Positions 11,254 to 20,043 of a stretch of 64,000 bases of DNA are shown here, piece by piece. Source of the DNA: Falsiroseomonas bella (GTDB taxonomy: Bacteria > Pseudomonadota > Alphaproteobacteria > Acetobacterales > Acetobacteraceae); NCBI RefSeq assembly GCF_003173615.1, contig NZ_QGNA01000001.1, positions 806,001 to 870,000 on the forward strand, written 5' to 3'. The notes beneath the pieces are model-generated. The model was not told the DNA's origin. It saw only the letters and a list, made by a program, of their open reading frames with translations, and did not search any database. Every line of letters starts with the position of its first letter. Positions within the stretch are counted from its first letter, which is position 1. Made by a program: the position numbers and the translations under genes.

Positions 11254-12057
11254 ATGCACAGCATCGAGGCGAAGCGTCACTACCGCAGCGTGTTCCTCTC
11301 CGACCTGCATCTCGGCACCCGCGGCTGCCGCGCCGATTTCCTGGTGGACTTCCTGCGCCGCGTCGAGTGCGACCGGCTGTTCCTGGTCGGCGACATCGTG
11401 GATGGCTGGCGCCTGCGGAAATCCTGGTACTGGGACTCCCACCACGACGAGGTGATCCGCCTGGTGCTGCGCGCCGCGCGCAACGGCACCGAAGTCACCT
11501 ACATCCCCGGCAACCACGACGAGGCGCTGCGCGACTGGCTCGGCATGGAGATCGCCGGCGTGCGCCTGCTGAACGAGGCCGTGCACCACGCCGCGGACGG
11601 CCGCCGCTACCTGGTGATCCATGGCGATCAGTTCGACAGCGTGGTGCGCTACGCCAAGTTCCTCGCCCATCTCGGCGACTGGGCTTACGACTGGGCGCTG
11701 ACGATGAACCGCTGGTTCAACGCGGCGCGCCGGCGCTTCGGCTATCCCTACTGGTCGCTGTCGCAATGGCTGAAGCGCCAGGTGAAGGAGGCGGTGAAGG
11801 CGATCGACCGCTTCGAGACGGCGCTGGCGCAGGAAGCGCGCCGTCGCGGCCTGGACGGCGTGGTCTGCGGCCACATCCACCATGCGGAGATGCGCACGGT
11901 GAACGGCGTGCTCTACATGAACGACGGCGACTGGGTGGAAAGCTGCACCGCGCTGGTCGAGCATTTCGACGGCCGCTTCGAACTGGTGGACTGGGCGCGG
12001 GAGAACCGCCTCTCCTTCTTCCAGGCGCCGGCGCGCCCGGTCGAAGCGGCTGCCTGA
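11254..12057 (+). CDS. Metallophosphoesterase, UDP-2,3-diacylglucosamine diphosphatase-like
   Basis: Calcineurin-like phosphoesterase of 267 aa with the complete metal site: FLSDLHLGTRG (D17, H19), VGDIVDGW, PGNHDEAL, HGDQFD and GHIHHAEM. The arrangement resembles LpxH-type pyrophosphatases of lipid A synthesis, but this longer subgroup, with WYWDSHHDEVIRLVLR, is commonly paired with a GT4 glycosyltransferase as here and has not been shown to be LpxH. The ATG at 11254 places the first strand at residue 12; the frame stays open 150 bp upstream with no conservation. The next gene starts 15 bp downstream. Confidence 0.88.
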   Translation: MHSIEAKRHYRSVFLSDLHLGTRGCRADFLVDFLRRVECDRLFLVGDIVDGWRLRKSWYWDSHHDEVIRLVLRAARNGTEVTYIPGNHDEALRDWLGMEIAGVRLLNEAVHHAADGRRYLVIHGDQFDSVVRYAKFLAHLGDWAYDWALTMNRWFNAARRRFGYPYWSLSQWLKRQVKEAVKAIDRFETALAQEARRRGLDGVVCGHIHHAEMRTVNGVLYMNDGDWVESCTALVEHFDGRFELVDWARENRLSFFQAPARPVEAAA

Positions 12058-12072
12058 CGCGGACGGGCGGCA

Positions 12073-13149
12073 TTGGACGGCATTCCGGTCTGGGGGATGG
12101 GCGCGCTCGCCGAAAGCCGACCCGGCCCGCACCGCATCCTGGTGGTCAGCGATGCGTGGCATCCGCAGGTGAACGGCGTCGTGCGCACCCTGACCACGGT
12201 CGTGAAGGAATTGCGCGCAGCAGGCGACACTGTGGAGGTGATCGGCCCGGACCGCTTCGCCTCCTTTCCCATGCCGGGCTATGCGGAGATCCGGCTGGCC
12301 ATCGCGCCCGGACGCAAGCTGGCACGCATGACGGAGGCCTTCGCGCCGGATGCGGTGCACATCGCCACGGAAGGCCCGCTCGGCTGGGCGATGCGCCGCA
12401 TCTGCCTGAAGCGCGGCTGGCGCTTCACCACCAGCTTCCACACCCGCTTCCCCGAATATCTGCACGCGCGCACGCGCATCCCCACCGCCTGGTCCTGGGC
12501 CGTGATGCGCCGCTTCCATGAGGCCGGGTCCGGCACCTTCTGCGCCACGCCCTCCCTCGCGCGCGAACTCGCGGGGCAGGGCTTCACGCATGTGGTGCCC
12601 TGGTCGCGCGGCGTGGACCTCGCCCGCTTCCGGCCGGATGCCGCGGCGCATGGCGCGCCGGAGACGTGGGAGGCGCTGCCGCGGCCGATCTTCCTCTATG
12701 CCGGGCGCGTCGCGCTCGAGAAGAACATCGGGGCCTTCCTCGCGCTCGACCTGCCGGGCAGCAAGGTGGTGGTCGGCGACGGGCCGCAGCGCGCCGCGCT
12801 GCAGAAGCGCTTCCCGCACGCGCATTTCGCCGGCTATCGGGAGAATGGCGCGCTCGCTCGGGCCTATGCGCAGGCGGATGTCTTCGTCTTCCCCTCCCGC
12901 ACCGACACCTTCGGGCTGGTGCTGCTCGAGGCGCTGGCCAGCGGCACGCCGGTGGCTGCCTATCCGGTCACCGGCCCGCTCGACGTGATCGGCGAAACGC
13001 CCGTCGGCGCGCTGGACGAGGATCTGCGCGCCGCCTGCCTCCGCGCGCTCGGCACCGACCGGGCGCGCTGCCGCGCCCATGCCGAGCAGTATTCCTGGGA
13101 GGCCTGCGCCAGCCGCTTCCGCGACAGCCTGGTGCCCGTCGGGGGCTGA
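12073..13149 (+). CDS. Glycosyltransferase family 4 (GT-B), MgtA/PimB-like
   Basis: Retaining GT-B glycosyltransferase, probably acting on membrane lipid or lipid-linked acceptors. The 358-aa product has the N-terminal donor/acceptor fold (ILVVSDAWHPQVNGVVRTL), the WSRGVDLARFRPD hinge, and the C-terminal nucleotide-sugar motif PSRTDTFGLVLLEALASGTP with the family EX7E pattern. A TTG at 12073 gives the longest reading; ATG 12097 would remove eight residues that are not conserved. The close pairing with the upstream phosphoesterase suggests they act in one lipid glycosylation pathway; the product is not known. Confidence 0.9.
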   Translation: MDGIPVWGMGALAESRPGPHRILVVSDAWHPQVNGVVRTLTTVVKELRAAGDTVEVIGPDRFASFPMPGYAEIRLAIAPGRKLARMTEAFAPDAVHIATEGPLGWAMRRICLKRGWRFTTSFHTRFPEYLHARTRIPTAWSWAVMRRFHEAGSGTFCATPSLARELAGQGFTHVVPWSRGVDLARFRPDAAAHGAPETWEALPRPIFLYAGRVALEKNIGAFLALDLPGSKVVVGDGPQRAALQKRFPHAHFAGYRENGALARAYAQADVFVFPSRTDTFGLVLLEALASGTPVAAYPVTGPLDVIGETPVGALDEDLRAACLRALGTDRARCRAHAEQYSWEACASRFRDSLVPVGG

Positions 13150-13234
13150 CGCTGGAGAGAGGGGCGGGAAATTTCCTGTCCCGCCCCGCCCGTGCTAGGG
13201 GCGCGCGCATGACGTGCCTCCCGCAGCGGGACAT

Positions 13235-13921
13235 ATGCGCAAGCTGATCCGCCATCCCGCCGTGCAGGCCGGGCTGGCGCGCATCCTCGGCGCCTATATC
13301 GCCTTCGTCGCCCGCACCACGCGCTGGACCTTGCTGAACCAGGACGCCGCCCTGGCCGAGGTCGCCTCCGGCCGGCCGCTCATCCTCGCCTTCTGGCACG
13401 AACGCCTGCCGGTGCTGCCGGTGGTGCGCCGGCTTGCCATCGCCCAGAACCCGGCCATCGCCCGGCTGACCCCCTACATCCTCGTCAGCCAGCACCGCGA
13501 CGGCCGCTTCATCGGCGCGGCGGTGGAGCGCTTCGGCTTCCGCATGGTCTACGGCTCCTCCTCCCGCGGGGGCGGGCAGGCGCTGCTCGAGATGATGCGC
13601 ATCCTGGAGCGCGGGGACCCTGTGGCGATCACGCCGGACGGGCCGCGCGGGCCGCGCCGCCGGGCGGCCCCGGGCGTGGCGCAGCTCGCCGCGCTCTCCG
13701 GCGCCGCGGTGCTGCCGCTCGGCGGCGCCACCCGCCATCACCGGCTGTTGCCGAGCTGGGACCGGATGATGCTGCCCCTGCCCTTCGGCCGCGGCGCCAT
13801 CGCCTGCGGCAGGCTGATCCACGTGCCGCGGGACGGCGCGGAGGCGGCGCTGCCGGAGATCGCGGCGGAACTCGACGCCGCCTGCGCCGCGGCCGATGCG
13901 GCGCTCGGCATCACGCCGTGA
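13235..13921 (+). CDS. DUF374 lysophospholipid acyltransferase family protein
   Basis: Putative acyltransferase of 228 aa from the DUF374 branch, usually found next to waaA and lpxK. It has a hydrophobic start (LARILGAYIAFVARTT), then LILAFWHERLPVLPVV, VSQHRDGRFI, the YGSSSRGGGQALLEM segment and ITPDGPRGPRRRAAPGVAQLA, which match the family's HX4-type and substrate-positioning motifs. ATG 13235 has GGGA five bases upstream and fits the family start; GTG 13214 is an alternative. Its stop overlaps the waaA start (GTGA), so it is coupled to Kdo transfer. It may acylate a lipid A-related acceptor; this is inference. Confidence 0.85.
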   Translation: MRKLIRHPAVQAGLARILGAYIAFVARTTRWTLLNQDAALAEVASGRPLILAFWHERLPVLPVVRRLAIAQNPAIARLTPYILVSQHRDGRFIGAAVERFGFRMVYGSSSRGGGQALLEMMRILERGDPVAITPDGPRGPRRRAAPGVAQLAALSGAAVLPLGGATRHHRLLPSWDRMMLPLPFGRGAIACGRLIHVPRDGAEAALPEIAAELDAACAAADAALGITP

Positions 13922-15252
13922 AACCCGGCCCGATCGCCTGGCGGATCGGCGCGACGCTGCTCGCGCCGCTGCTGCCGCTGCACCTGGCCCGCCGCGCCCG
14001 GCGGGGGAAGGAGATCGCCGCGCGCCTCGGCGAGCGGCGCGGGCAGGGCGCGGCGCGCCCGCCGGGCCGGCTGTTCTGGTGGCATGCCGCGAGCGTCGGC
14101 GAAACCGGCTCGATGCTGCCGGTGCTCGGCGCGATGGCGGCGCGCGATCCGGCGCTGCATTTCCTCGTCACCACCGGCACCGTCACCTCGGCCGAGCTGC
14201 TCGCCCAGAGGCTGCCGGCCGCGCTCGCCCCGCGCGTCGCGCATCGCTTCGTCCCGCTCGACGTGCCAGCCTGGACGGCGCGGTTCCTGCGCGATTGGCG
14301 GCCGGATGCCGGCGCCTTCGTCGAAAGCGAGCTCTGGCCCAACCTGCTGGCCGAGGCGCAGCGCCGGGCGGTGCCGCTGGCTTTGGTGAACGCCCGGATG
14401 AGCGCGCGCAGCGCCGCCCGCTGGCGCCGCGCCCCCGGTCTCGCCCGCCAGACCCTCGGCGCCTTCCAGACCGTGCTGGCGCGGTCGGAGGAGGATGCGG
14501 CGCGGCTGCGCGGCCTCGGCCTGCCGCAGGTGCTCTGCTGGGGCGACGTGAAGACGGCGGCGGCGCCCCTGCCGGCCGATCCGGCGGCGCTGGAGGCGCT
14601 GCGCACGGCGATCGGCGACCGGCCGGTCTTTCTCGCCGCTTCGACCCATCCGGGGGAGGAGGCGCTGGCGCTCGCCGCCCATCGGGCGCTGGCGCCAGAG
14701 GTGCCGGGCCTGCTGACGATCCTCGTCCCCCGCCACCCGGAGCGCGGCGCGCCGGTGGCGGCCGAGGCCGGGGACCTGCCCACCGCCCGGCGCGGCGCCG
14801 GCGAACTGCCCGGGCCGGGCACCGCGATCTATGTCGCCGACACGCTGGGCGAGCTCGGCCTGTTCTACCGGCTGGCGCGGGTCGCCCTCGTGGGCGGGTC
14901 GCTGGTGCCGCATGGTGGGCAGAACCCGCTGGAGCCGGCGCGGCTCGGCTGCCCCATCCTGGTCGGCCCCCATACGCGCAACTTCGCCGAGGCCATGGAG
15001 CGGCTGCTGGCGGCCGGCGGCGCCCTCCGGCTGCCCGACGCCGCGGCGCTGGCGCCCGCGATCCGCGACGTGCTATCGGATCCGGGCCGCGCGCGGGCCA
15101 TTGCTGAGGCCGCCGCCGCGGTCGCCGAAGGCCGCGCCGACCTGCCGGAGCGGCTGGCCGAGGCGTTGCTGGGCCTGCTGCCGCCGCCGGATCCTCCGGC
15201 GGAGACGCCCGCGGAAGGGCGCCGGACAGGCTTCCTGACGAACGAGGTCTGA
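13918..15252 (+). CDS. waaA: 3-deoxy-D-manno-octulosonic acid (Kdo) transferase
   Basis: Adds Kdo from CMP-Kdo to lipid IVA at the inner membrane. The 444-aa GT30 protein has an N-terminal anchor (WRIGATLLAPLLPLHLARRA), the catalytic-region motif WWHAASVGETGSMLPVL, then FVTTGTVTSAELL-like LVTTGTVTSAE, ESELWPNLL, NARMS, and the C-terminal GGSLVPHGGQNPLEPA donor-binding loop. It starts at GTG 13918, overlapping the upstream stop, and its own stop overlaps the lpxK ATG by one base. The last 20 residues are variable. Confidence 0.96.
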   Translation: MKPGPIAWRIGATLLAPLLPLHLARRARRGKEIAARLGERRGQGAARPPGRLFWWHAASVGETGSMLPVLGAMAARDPALHFLVTTGTVTSAELLAQRLPAALAPRVAHRFVPLDVPAWTARFLRDWRPDAGAFVESELWPNLLAEAQRRAVPLALVNARMSARSAARWRRAPGLARQTLGAFQTVLARSEEDAARLRGLGLPQVLCWGDVKTAAAPLPADPAALEALRTAIGDRPVFLAASTHPGEEALALAAHRALAPEVPGLLTILVPRHPERGAPVAAEAGDLPTARRGAGELPGPGTAIYVADTLGELGLFYRLARVALVGGSLVPHGGQNPLEPARLGCPILVGPHTRNFAEAMERLLAAGGALRLPDAAALAPAIRDVLSDPGRARAIAEAAAAVAEGRADLPERLAEALLGLLPPPDPPAETPAEGRRTGFLTNEV

Positions 15253-16238
15253 TGAGGGCACCCGGGTTCTGGGTGGGCAGCGGGGGCATCGCGCCCCTTC
15301 TCCTCACCCCCCTTTCGGCGATCTATGCCGGCGCGACCGCCCGGCGCATGGCCCGCCGCGGCTGGCAGGCGCCCGTGCCGGTGATCTGCTGCGGCAACGC
15401 CACGGCGGGCGGCGCCGGCAAGACCACCGTCGCGCTCGATATCGGCCGGCGGCTCGCCAATCGCGGGATCGCGGCGCATTTCCTGTTGCGCGGCTATGGC
15501 GGCAGCCTGAAGGGGCCGCTTCGGGTGGACCCCGATGCGCATGACAGCACCCAGGTCGGCGACGAGGCGCTGCTGCTGGCGGAGACGCGCCCAACTTGGA
15601 TCTCCGGCGACCGCGGCGCCGGCGCCCAGGCGGCGGTGGCGGCGGGCGCACAGGCAATCGTGATGGATGACGGGCTGCAGAACCCGACGCTCGAGAAGGA
15701 CCTGTCGCTGCTGGTGATCGATGGCGGCTTCGGCTTCGGCAACGGCCGCGTCATCCCCGCCGGCCCGCTGCGGGAGCCGGTGGCGGCCGCCGCCGCGCGC
15801 TCCGGCGCCGCGGTGCTGATCGGCAAGGACGAGACCGGCGCGCTTTCCCAGCTTCCGCCCGGCTTGCCAGTGCTGCGGGCGAAGCTCGTGGCGGGGCCGG
15901 AGGCGGCGATGCTCGCCGGCCAGCCCGTCTTCGCCTTCTGCGGCATCGCCAACCCCCAGAAATTCTTCGCCACCCTGCAGGAGGCCGGCGCCGTGCTGGC
16001 GGGGCGGGAGGCCTTCGCCGACCACTACCCCTATGACGAGGGCGACCTGAAGGAGCTGCTGGCCCAGGCCGAGACCCTGCGCGCGGTCGCGGTGACCACG
16101 AAGAAGGACTTCGTGCGCATCCCGGCGCAGTTCCGCTCCCGCGTGACGGTGGTCACCGTGAGCCTCGCCTGGGAGGAGCCGGCGGCGGTCGAGAGCCTGC
16201 TCGATCCGCTCGCCGCCAAGGTGCCGATACCGGCCTGA
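15252..16238 (+). CDS. lpxK: Tetraacyldisaccharide 4'-kinase
   Basis: Phosphorylates the 4' position of the lipid A disaccharide to make lipid IVA. The 328-aa product has an N-terminal amphipathic/hydrophobic segment (PLLLTPLSAIYAGATARRM), Walker A GGAGKTTVALDI, the conserved GDEALLLA, and the Walker B-like MDDGLQNPTLEKDL. Length matches the family. The start overlaps the waaA stop. The order waaA-lpxK with a DUF374 gene is standard in Alphaproteobacteria and indicates Kdo-lipid A synthesis. Confidence 0.96.
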   Translation: MRAPGFWVGSGGIAPLLLTPLSAIYAGATARRMARRGWQAPVPVICCGNATAGGAGKTTVALDIGRRLANRGIAAHFLLRGYGGSLKGPLRVDPDAHDSTQVGDEALLLAETRPTWISGDRGAGAQAAVAAGAQAIVMDDGLQNPTLEKDLSLLVIDGGFGFGNGRVIPAGPLREPVAAAAARSGAAVLIGKDETGALSQLPPGLPVLRAKLVAGPEAAMLAGQPVFAFCGIANPQKFFATLQEAGAVLAGREAFADHYPYDEGDLKELLAQAETLRAVAVTTKKDFVRIPAQFRSRVTVVTVSLAWEEPAAVESLLDPLAAKVPIPA

Positions 16239-16263
16239 GCGCCGCCGAGAAGGAGGGCCGGCG

Positions 16264-17031
16264 ATGGCCGAGGTGCAGATCTACAGCATCGCAGTCTGCC
16301 CCTTCGCGCAGCGCAGCCGCATGGTGCTCACGCTGAAGGGCGTGCCCTTCGCGCTGACCGAGATCGACATCACGAAGCCCCGGCCGGACTGGTTCCTGGA
16401 GATGAACCCGCTCGGGCAGGTGCCGGTGATCCGGCATGACGGCCGGGTGCTCAACGAATCCAGCGTGATCAACGAATATCTGGAGGAGGTCTTTCCGGAA
16501 CCGCGCGTCTTCCCCGCCGACGCTTATCGGCGGGCGCAGTCGCGCATCCTGATCGACCACCTCAACGCGGTCTTCGTGCCGGCGATGTACACGCTGCTGC
16601 TGAACCAGGACCCGGCCCGCCATGCCGGGCTGGTGGAGAAGGCGGTGGCGTCCTGGCGCTGGCTCGACGCCTTCCTGCTCCGGCACAACCCGGACGGCAC
16701 CTGGCTCTGGGACGATTTCGGCATGGCCGATCTCTCCGCCGCGCCCTTCTTCCAGCGCTGGGTGCTGAACGACTGGTTCCGCCGCTTCGTGCTGCCGGAG
16801 GCCGGCACCGCGCGCGTCCGGCGCTGGCGGGACGCCTGCCTGGCGCATGACCTGGTGGTGCGGACCGGCATGCCGGCGGAGGATTTCATCAAGCTCTACG
16901 CCGACTACGCGCTGGGCTTCGGCAATGGCGCGGTGCCGCCGGGGCGGGAGCGATCCTCCTTCGACTTCACCTGGCCGCTGGCCGAGCGACCGATGCCGCC
17001 GGTGCCGGACTGGGTGCCGACGGCCGCGTAA
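16264..17031 (+). CDS. Glutathione S-transferase family protein
   Basis: Cytosolic GST-fold protein of 255 aa. The thioredoxin-like N-terminal domain has a Cys at residue 12 in the VCPFAQRSRM motif, as in omega/beta-class enzymes that form mixed disulfides with glutathione, followed by the cis-Pro loop GQVPVIRHDG and ESSVINEYLEE, which binds the glutamyl part. The rest is the all-helical C-terminal domain. A good site, GAGAAGGAGGG, precedes the ATG. It is 25 bp after lpxK and could be read through from that operon. The substrate is unknown. Confidence 0.9.
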   Translation: MAEVQIYSIAVCPFAQRSRMVLTLKGVPFALTEIDITKPRPDWFLEMNPLGQVPVIRHDGRVLNESSVINEYLEEVFPEPRVFPADAYRRAQSRILIDHLNAVFVPAMYTLLLNQDPARHAGLVEKAVASWRWLDAFLLRHNPDGTWLWDDFGMADLSAAPFFQRWVLNDWFRRFVLPEAGTARVRRWRDACLAHDLVVRTGMPAEDFIKLYADYALGFGNGAVPPGRERSSFDFTWPLAERPMPPVPDWVPTAA

Positions 17032-17095
17032 CTTTCCTGCGTCCCGCGCCCGGCGGCGGCCGGCGCCGGAACCCTGTGCCGGCGCCACGACGGCA

Positions 17096-17148
17096 AACTA
17101 TACCGGCTGGACGGTTTGTGCTTGACGAACCGTCCAGCCGGTATAGTT
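17096..17148. promoter_or_regulatory. Large perfect palindrome upstream of tetR; probable double TetR operator
   Basis: A 21-bp arm at 17096-17116 is repeated exactly inverted at 17128-17148, with an 11-bp spacer. Each arm contains its own 14-bp partial dyad, ACCGTCCAGCCGGT or its complement, typical of TetR-family half-site pairs, so this can be read as two operators facing each other. A TTGACG sequence at 17122-17127 and TATAGT at 17142-17147 may be promoter elements, though their spacing is only 14 bp. The ATG of tetR is 8 bp downstream. No T-run follows, so it is not a terminator. Confidence 0.8.
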
Positions 17149-17156
17149 GAAGCGGA

Positions 17157-17732
17157 ATGACCGACGGCCCGCCCAGCGCTCCGCCCGATGTTCGAACCCG
17201 CGTCCTGGACGCCGCCGAGGCGATCATCCAGGCCCGCGGCGTCGCCGGGCTGACGCTGGAAGCCGCGGCGCGCGATGCCGGCGTCTCCAAGGGCGGGCTG
17301 CTCTACCACTTCGCCTCGAAGGAGGCGCTGCTGATGGCGCTGATGGCGCGCCTGGCCGAGTTCATGCAGAGCGAGTACCGCGCCTGCGTCGAAGCCCAGC
17401 CGCCCGGCCCCGGCCGCGTGGCGCGCGCCAACCTCGAATGGGGCTTCGGCGACGGCGCGATGTCCTGCAACGAGAAGCACGACCGCGCCGCGGCGATCTT
17501 CCTCGCCGCCTTCCACCACGACCCCGCCCTGCTCGACCCGGTGCGCGCGGTGATCGCCCGGATGCGCGCGGACAACGCCGCGGACGGCCTGCCGCCCGGG
17601 CTCGGCGAGGTGATCCACGCCGCCGCCGACGGCATGTTCATGGCCCGCATCTTCCGCCTCTACGCGCCGAGCGACGCCGAGCGCGCCGCGATGCGCGGCA
17701 GGCTGGAGCGGCTGCTGGAGGCCGCGCGATGA
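17157..17732 (+). CDS. TetR/AcrR family transcriptional regulator
   Basis: Repressor-type regulator of 191 aa. The N-terminal domain shows RVLDAAEAIIQARGVAGLTL and the recognition-helix segment DAGVSKGGLLYHFASKEALL, a clear TetR HTH; the remainder is a helical ligand domain of the TetR_C type with NLEWGFGDGAMSCNEKHDRA. It overlaps the HlyD gene by 4 bp and lies directly behind a perfect palindrome, so it very likely represses its own operon and the exporter encoded with it, released by an unknown ligand. Confidence 0.93.
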   Translation: MTDGPPSAPPDVRTRVLDAAEAIIQARGVAGLTLEAAARDAGVSKGGLLYHFASKEALLMALMARLAEFMQSEYRACVEAQPPGPGRVARANLEWGFGDGAMSCNEKHDRAAAIFLAAFHHDPALLDPVRAVIARMRADNAADGLPPGLGEVIHAAADGMFMARIFRLYAPSDAERAAMRGRLERLLEAAR

Positions 17733-18772
17733 CGCGCCGGGCGAAACTGCTCGCCACCGCCATGCTGCTCGCCGCGGCGGCCGGCGGCGGCTTCCTCTGG
17801 ACCCGCAACGGGGAAGCCGAGCGCGCCCCCGCCCCCGCCCCGGCGGCGGAGGCCGGCCCGGTCGGCATCGGCGCGCTGGGCCGCGTGGAGCCGGCCTCGC
17901 GCATCCGCCGCCTCGCCCCCGGGCCCGCCCAGGAAGGGGCCCGCATCGCACGGCTGCTGGTCGCTGAAGGCGACCGCGTCACCGAAGGCCAGGTGCTGGC
18001 CGAGTTCAGCGAGGCGCCGCTGCGCGACGCCGCCGCGCAGCAGGCGGAGGGGCTGGCGGCCCAGGCACGCGCCAAGCTCGCGCGCACCCGCGCCGCCGGC
18101 CGCCCCGCCGAGATCGACGCCCAGCGCGCCCGCATCGAGGCGCTGCGCAATGCCGAGGCCAGCGCCCGGCGCGAGGCCGAGCGCGCGGAGCGCCTGGAAC
18201 GCAGCGGCGCCGGCGCCGAGGCGGTGGCCGAACGCGCCCGCTTCCTCGCCAACCGCGCCCGCGCCGAGCGCGCCGAGGCAGAGGCGATCCTGGAGACGCT
18301 GCTGCATCCCCGCCCCGAGGACGTCGCCCTGGCCGAGGCCGAGCTGCAGGCCGCCGAGGCGGCGCTGGCGCGGGCGCAGGCCGAGGCGGATCTCGCCCGG
18401 CTCAAGGCGCCGATCGCCGGCACGGTCATCCGCGTGATGGCCCGCGCCGGCGAGCGCGCCGGGACCGACGGCGTGATGGAGATCGCCGATCTCTCGCGCA
18501 TGGATGTCGTCGCCGATGTCTACGAGACCGACCTGCCGCGGCTGCGCATGGGCGCGGCGGCCGAAGTGGTCGTGCCCGGCGAGGCCGCGCGCTTCCCCGC
18601 GACCGTGCGCGAGATCGGCTGGCAGGTGCGGCGCAACACCCAGGCGAACACCGATCCCGTGGCCGCCGTGGACGCCCGCACGGTGGAAGTGCGCCTCGCC
18701 CTCTCGCCCGAGGCGGCGGAGGCGCTGTCGCGCCGGTCCAACATGCAGGTGCAGGTGGCGATCCGGCCGTGA
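17729..18772 (+). CDS. HlyD-family adaptor of an ABC exporter (DevB-like)
   Basis: Periplasmic adaptor of 347 aa. A signal-anchor (LLATAMLLAAAAGGGFLW) is followed by a lipoyl half (GALGRVEPASRIRRLAPGPA, GDRVTEGQVLAEF), a long Ala/Arg/Glu-rich coiled coil at about residues 100-220, and the second lipoyl half (LKAPIAGTVIRVMARAGERA), then a beta-barrel region with DVVADVYETDLPRL. The pattern matches DevB-type adaptors of DevBCA exporters. ATG 17729 overlaps the tetR stop and GTG 18769 of the permease overlaps its stop, so tetR, adaptor and permease are translationally coupled. Confidence 0.9.
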   Translation: MTRRAKLLATAMLLAAAAGGGFLWTRNGEAERAPAPAPAAEAGPVGIGALGRVEPASRIRRLAPGPAQEGARIARLLVAEGDRVTEGQVLAEFSEAPLRDAAAQQAEGLAAQARAKLARTRAAGRPAEIDAQRARIEALRNAEASARREAERAERLERSGAGAEAVAERARFLANRARAERAEAEAILETLLHPRPEDVALAEAELQAAEAALARAQAEADLARLKAPIAGTVIRVMARAGERAGTDGVMEIADLSRMDVVADVYETDLPRLRMGAAAEVVVPGEAARFPATVREIGWQVRRNTQANTDPVAAVDARTVEVRLALSPEAAEALSRRSNMQVQVAIRP

Positions 18773-20043
18773 ACGAGATCCCCCGCCCCGAGACGCTGCT
18801 GCCCTGGGCGCCCGAGCGCACCGGGGAGGCACCGCCGCCCGCCGCGGCCGCGCCCCGCCGCAAGGGCCCCGGCCTGCTGGCCGCCACGCTGCTGGCGGTC
18901 CGCCTCGCCTGGCGCCAGCTGCGGGCGGAGAAGGCGCGCCTCGCCTCCGCCATCGCGGGCGTGCTCTTCGCCTGCGTGCTCGTCTTCATGCAGCTCGGCT
19001 TCCGCGGCGCGCTGTTCGAGAGCGCGACGAACCTCATCGGCAGCATGCGCGGCGACCTGTTCCTGATGCACCCGATGACGCTGGCCAGCTTCCGGCCCGA
19101 GCCGCTGCCGCGCGTGCGCGCGCAGCAGGCGCTGGCACTGCCGGAGGTGGAGCGCGCGGCGCCGATCTACCTGGCGCAGTCCACCTGGCGGAACCCGGTG
19201 GACGGCTCGCGCCGCACCATCCAGCTGATCGGCGTGGATGTCGCGGCCGGCGTGCTGGACTTCCCCGGCCTCGCGCCGCTGGTGGACCAGCTGAAGCGCG
19301 CCGACACGGTTGCCTTCGACCGCAGCTCCCGCCCCGAGTTCGGCCCCATCGCCGCGTTGCTGGCCGAGCGCGGCGGGCCGATCGAGGCGGAGATCGGCAA
19401 CCGCCGCATGGACGTGGTCGGGTTGATCGAGATCGGCCCCTCCTTCGGCGCGGACGGCAACGTCGTGCTGTCCGAGGTGAATTTCCGCCGCGTGGTGAAG
19501 GAGCGCCAGGTCGCGGCGGTGGATCTCGTCGCGGTGAAGCTGCGGCCCGGCACCGACATTGCGCAGGCGCAGGCGCGGCTGCGCGCGCTGCTGCCGCCCG
19601 ACGTGATGGTGCTGACGCAGGAGGAGCTGCGCGCGCATGAGCGCCGCTACTGGGAGGAGGCGACGCCGATCGGCTTCATCTTCGCCTTCGGCAGCCTGAT
19701 GGGCCTCGTGGTCGGGATGGTGATCGTCTACCAGATCCTGTTCAGCGACATCGCGAGCCACCAGAAGGAATACGCGACGCTGAAGGCGATGGGCTATTCC
19801 GGCTTCTACCTGGCGCGCGTGGTGCTCGGCGCCGCGCTGATCCTGGCCGTCGCGGGCTTCATCCCCGGCCTCGTGCTCTCCTGGTTCCTCTACGGCGTGG
19901 TCGCCGACGCCACCTTCCTGCCGCTGCGCCTCGACCTGGCGCTCGCCGGCCTGGTGTTCGGCATGATCTTCACCATGTGCGCGCTGGCCGGCCTGCTCGC
20001 GGTGCGCAAGCTGCGGGACGCCAACCCCGCGGACATGTTTTGA
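18769..20043 (+). CDS. ABC exporter permease (DevC-like FtsX fold)
   Basis: Inner-membrane permease of 424 aa. About 40 Pro/Ala-rich residues precede the first helix (LASAIAGVLFACVLVFMQLG), followed by a periplasmic domain and three C-terminal helices: IGFIFAFGSLMGLVVGMVIV, VVLGAALILAVAGFIPGLVL and LALAGLVFGMIFTMCALAGL. The loop DIASHQKEYATLKAMGYSGF is the typical coupling segment of DevC proteins. Start is GTG 18769. It pairs with the adaptor upstream and the ATPase 154 bp downstream. The substrate is unknown; DevBCA systems export glycolipids or lipid-like compounds in characterised cases. Confidence 0.92.
   Translation: MNEIPRPETLLPWAPERTGEAPPPAAAAPRRKGPGLLAATLLAVRLAWRQLRAEKARLASAIAGVLFACVLVFMQLGFRGALFESATNLIGSMRGDLFLMHPMTLASFRPEPLPRVRAQQALALPEVERAAPIYLAQSTWRNPVDGSRRTIQLIGVDVAAGVLDFPGLAPLVDQLKRADTVAFDRSSRPEFGPIAALLAERGGPIEAEIGNRRMDVVGLIEIGPSFGADGNVVLSEVNFRRVVKERQVAAVDLVAVKLRPGTDIAQAQARLRALLPPDVMVLTQEELRAHERRYWEEATPIGFIFAFGSLMGLVVGMVIVYQILFSDIASHQKEYATLKAMGYSGFYLARVVLGAALILAVAGFIPGLVLSWFLYGVVADATFLPLRLDLALAGLVFGMIFTMCALAGLLAVRKLRDANPADMF

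Noticed and set aside
11158..13080. Long minus-strand open frame opposite the phosphoesterase and glycosyltransferase
   Set aside because: Antisense shadow rich in His/Gln/Arg/Ala; the plus-strand genes have full family motifs.
17096..17148. Terminator of the glutathione transferase gene
   Set aside because: The palindrome is followed by no T-run and overlaps promoter-like elements of tetR.
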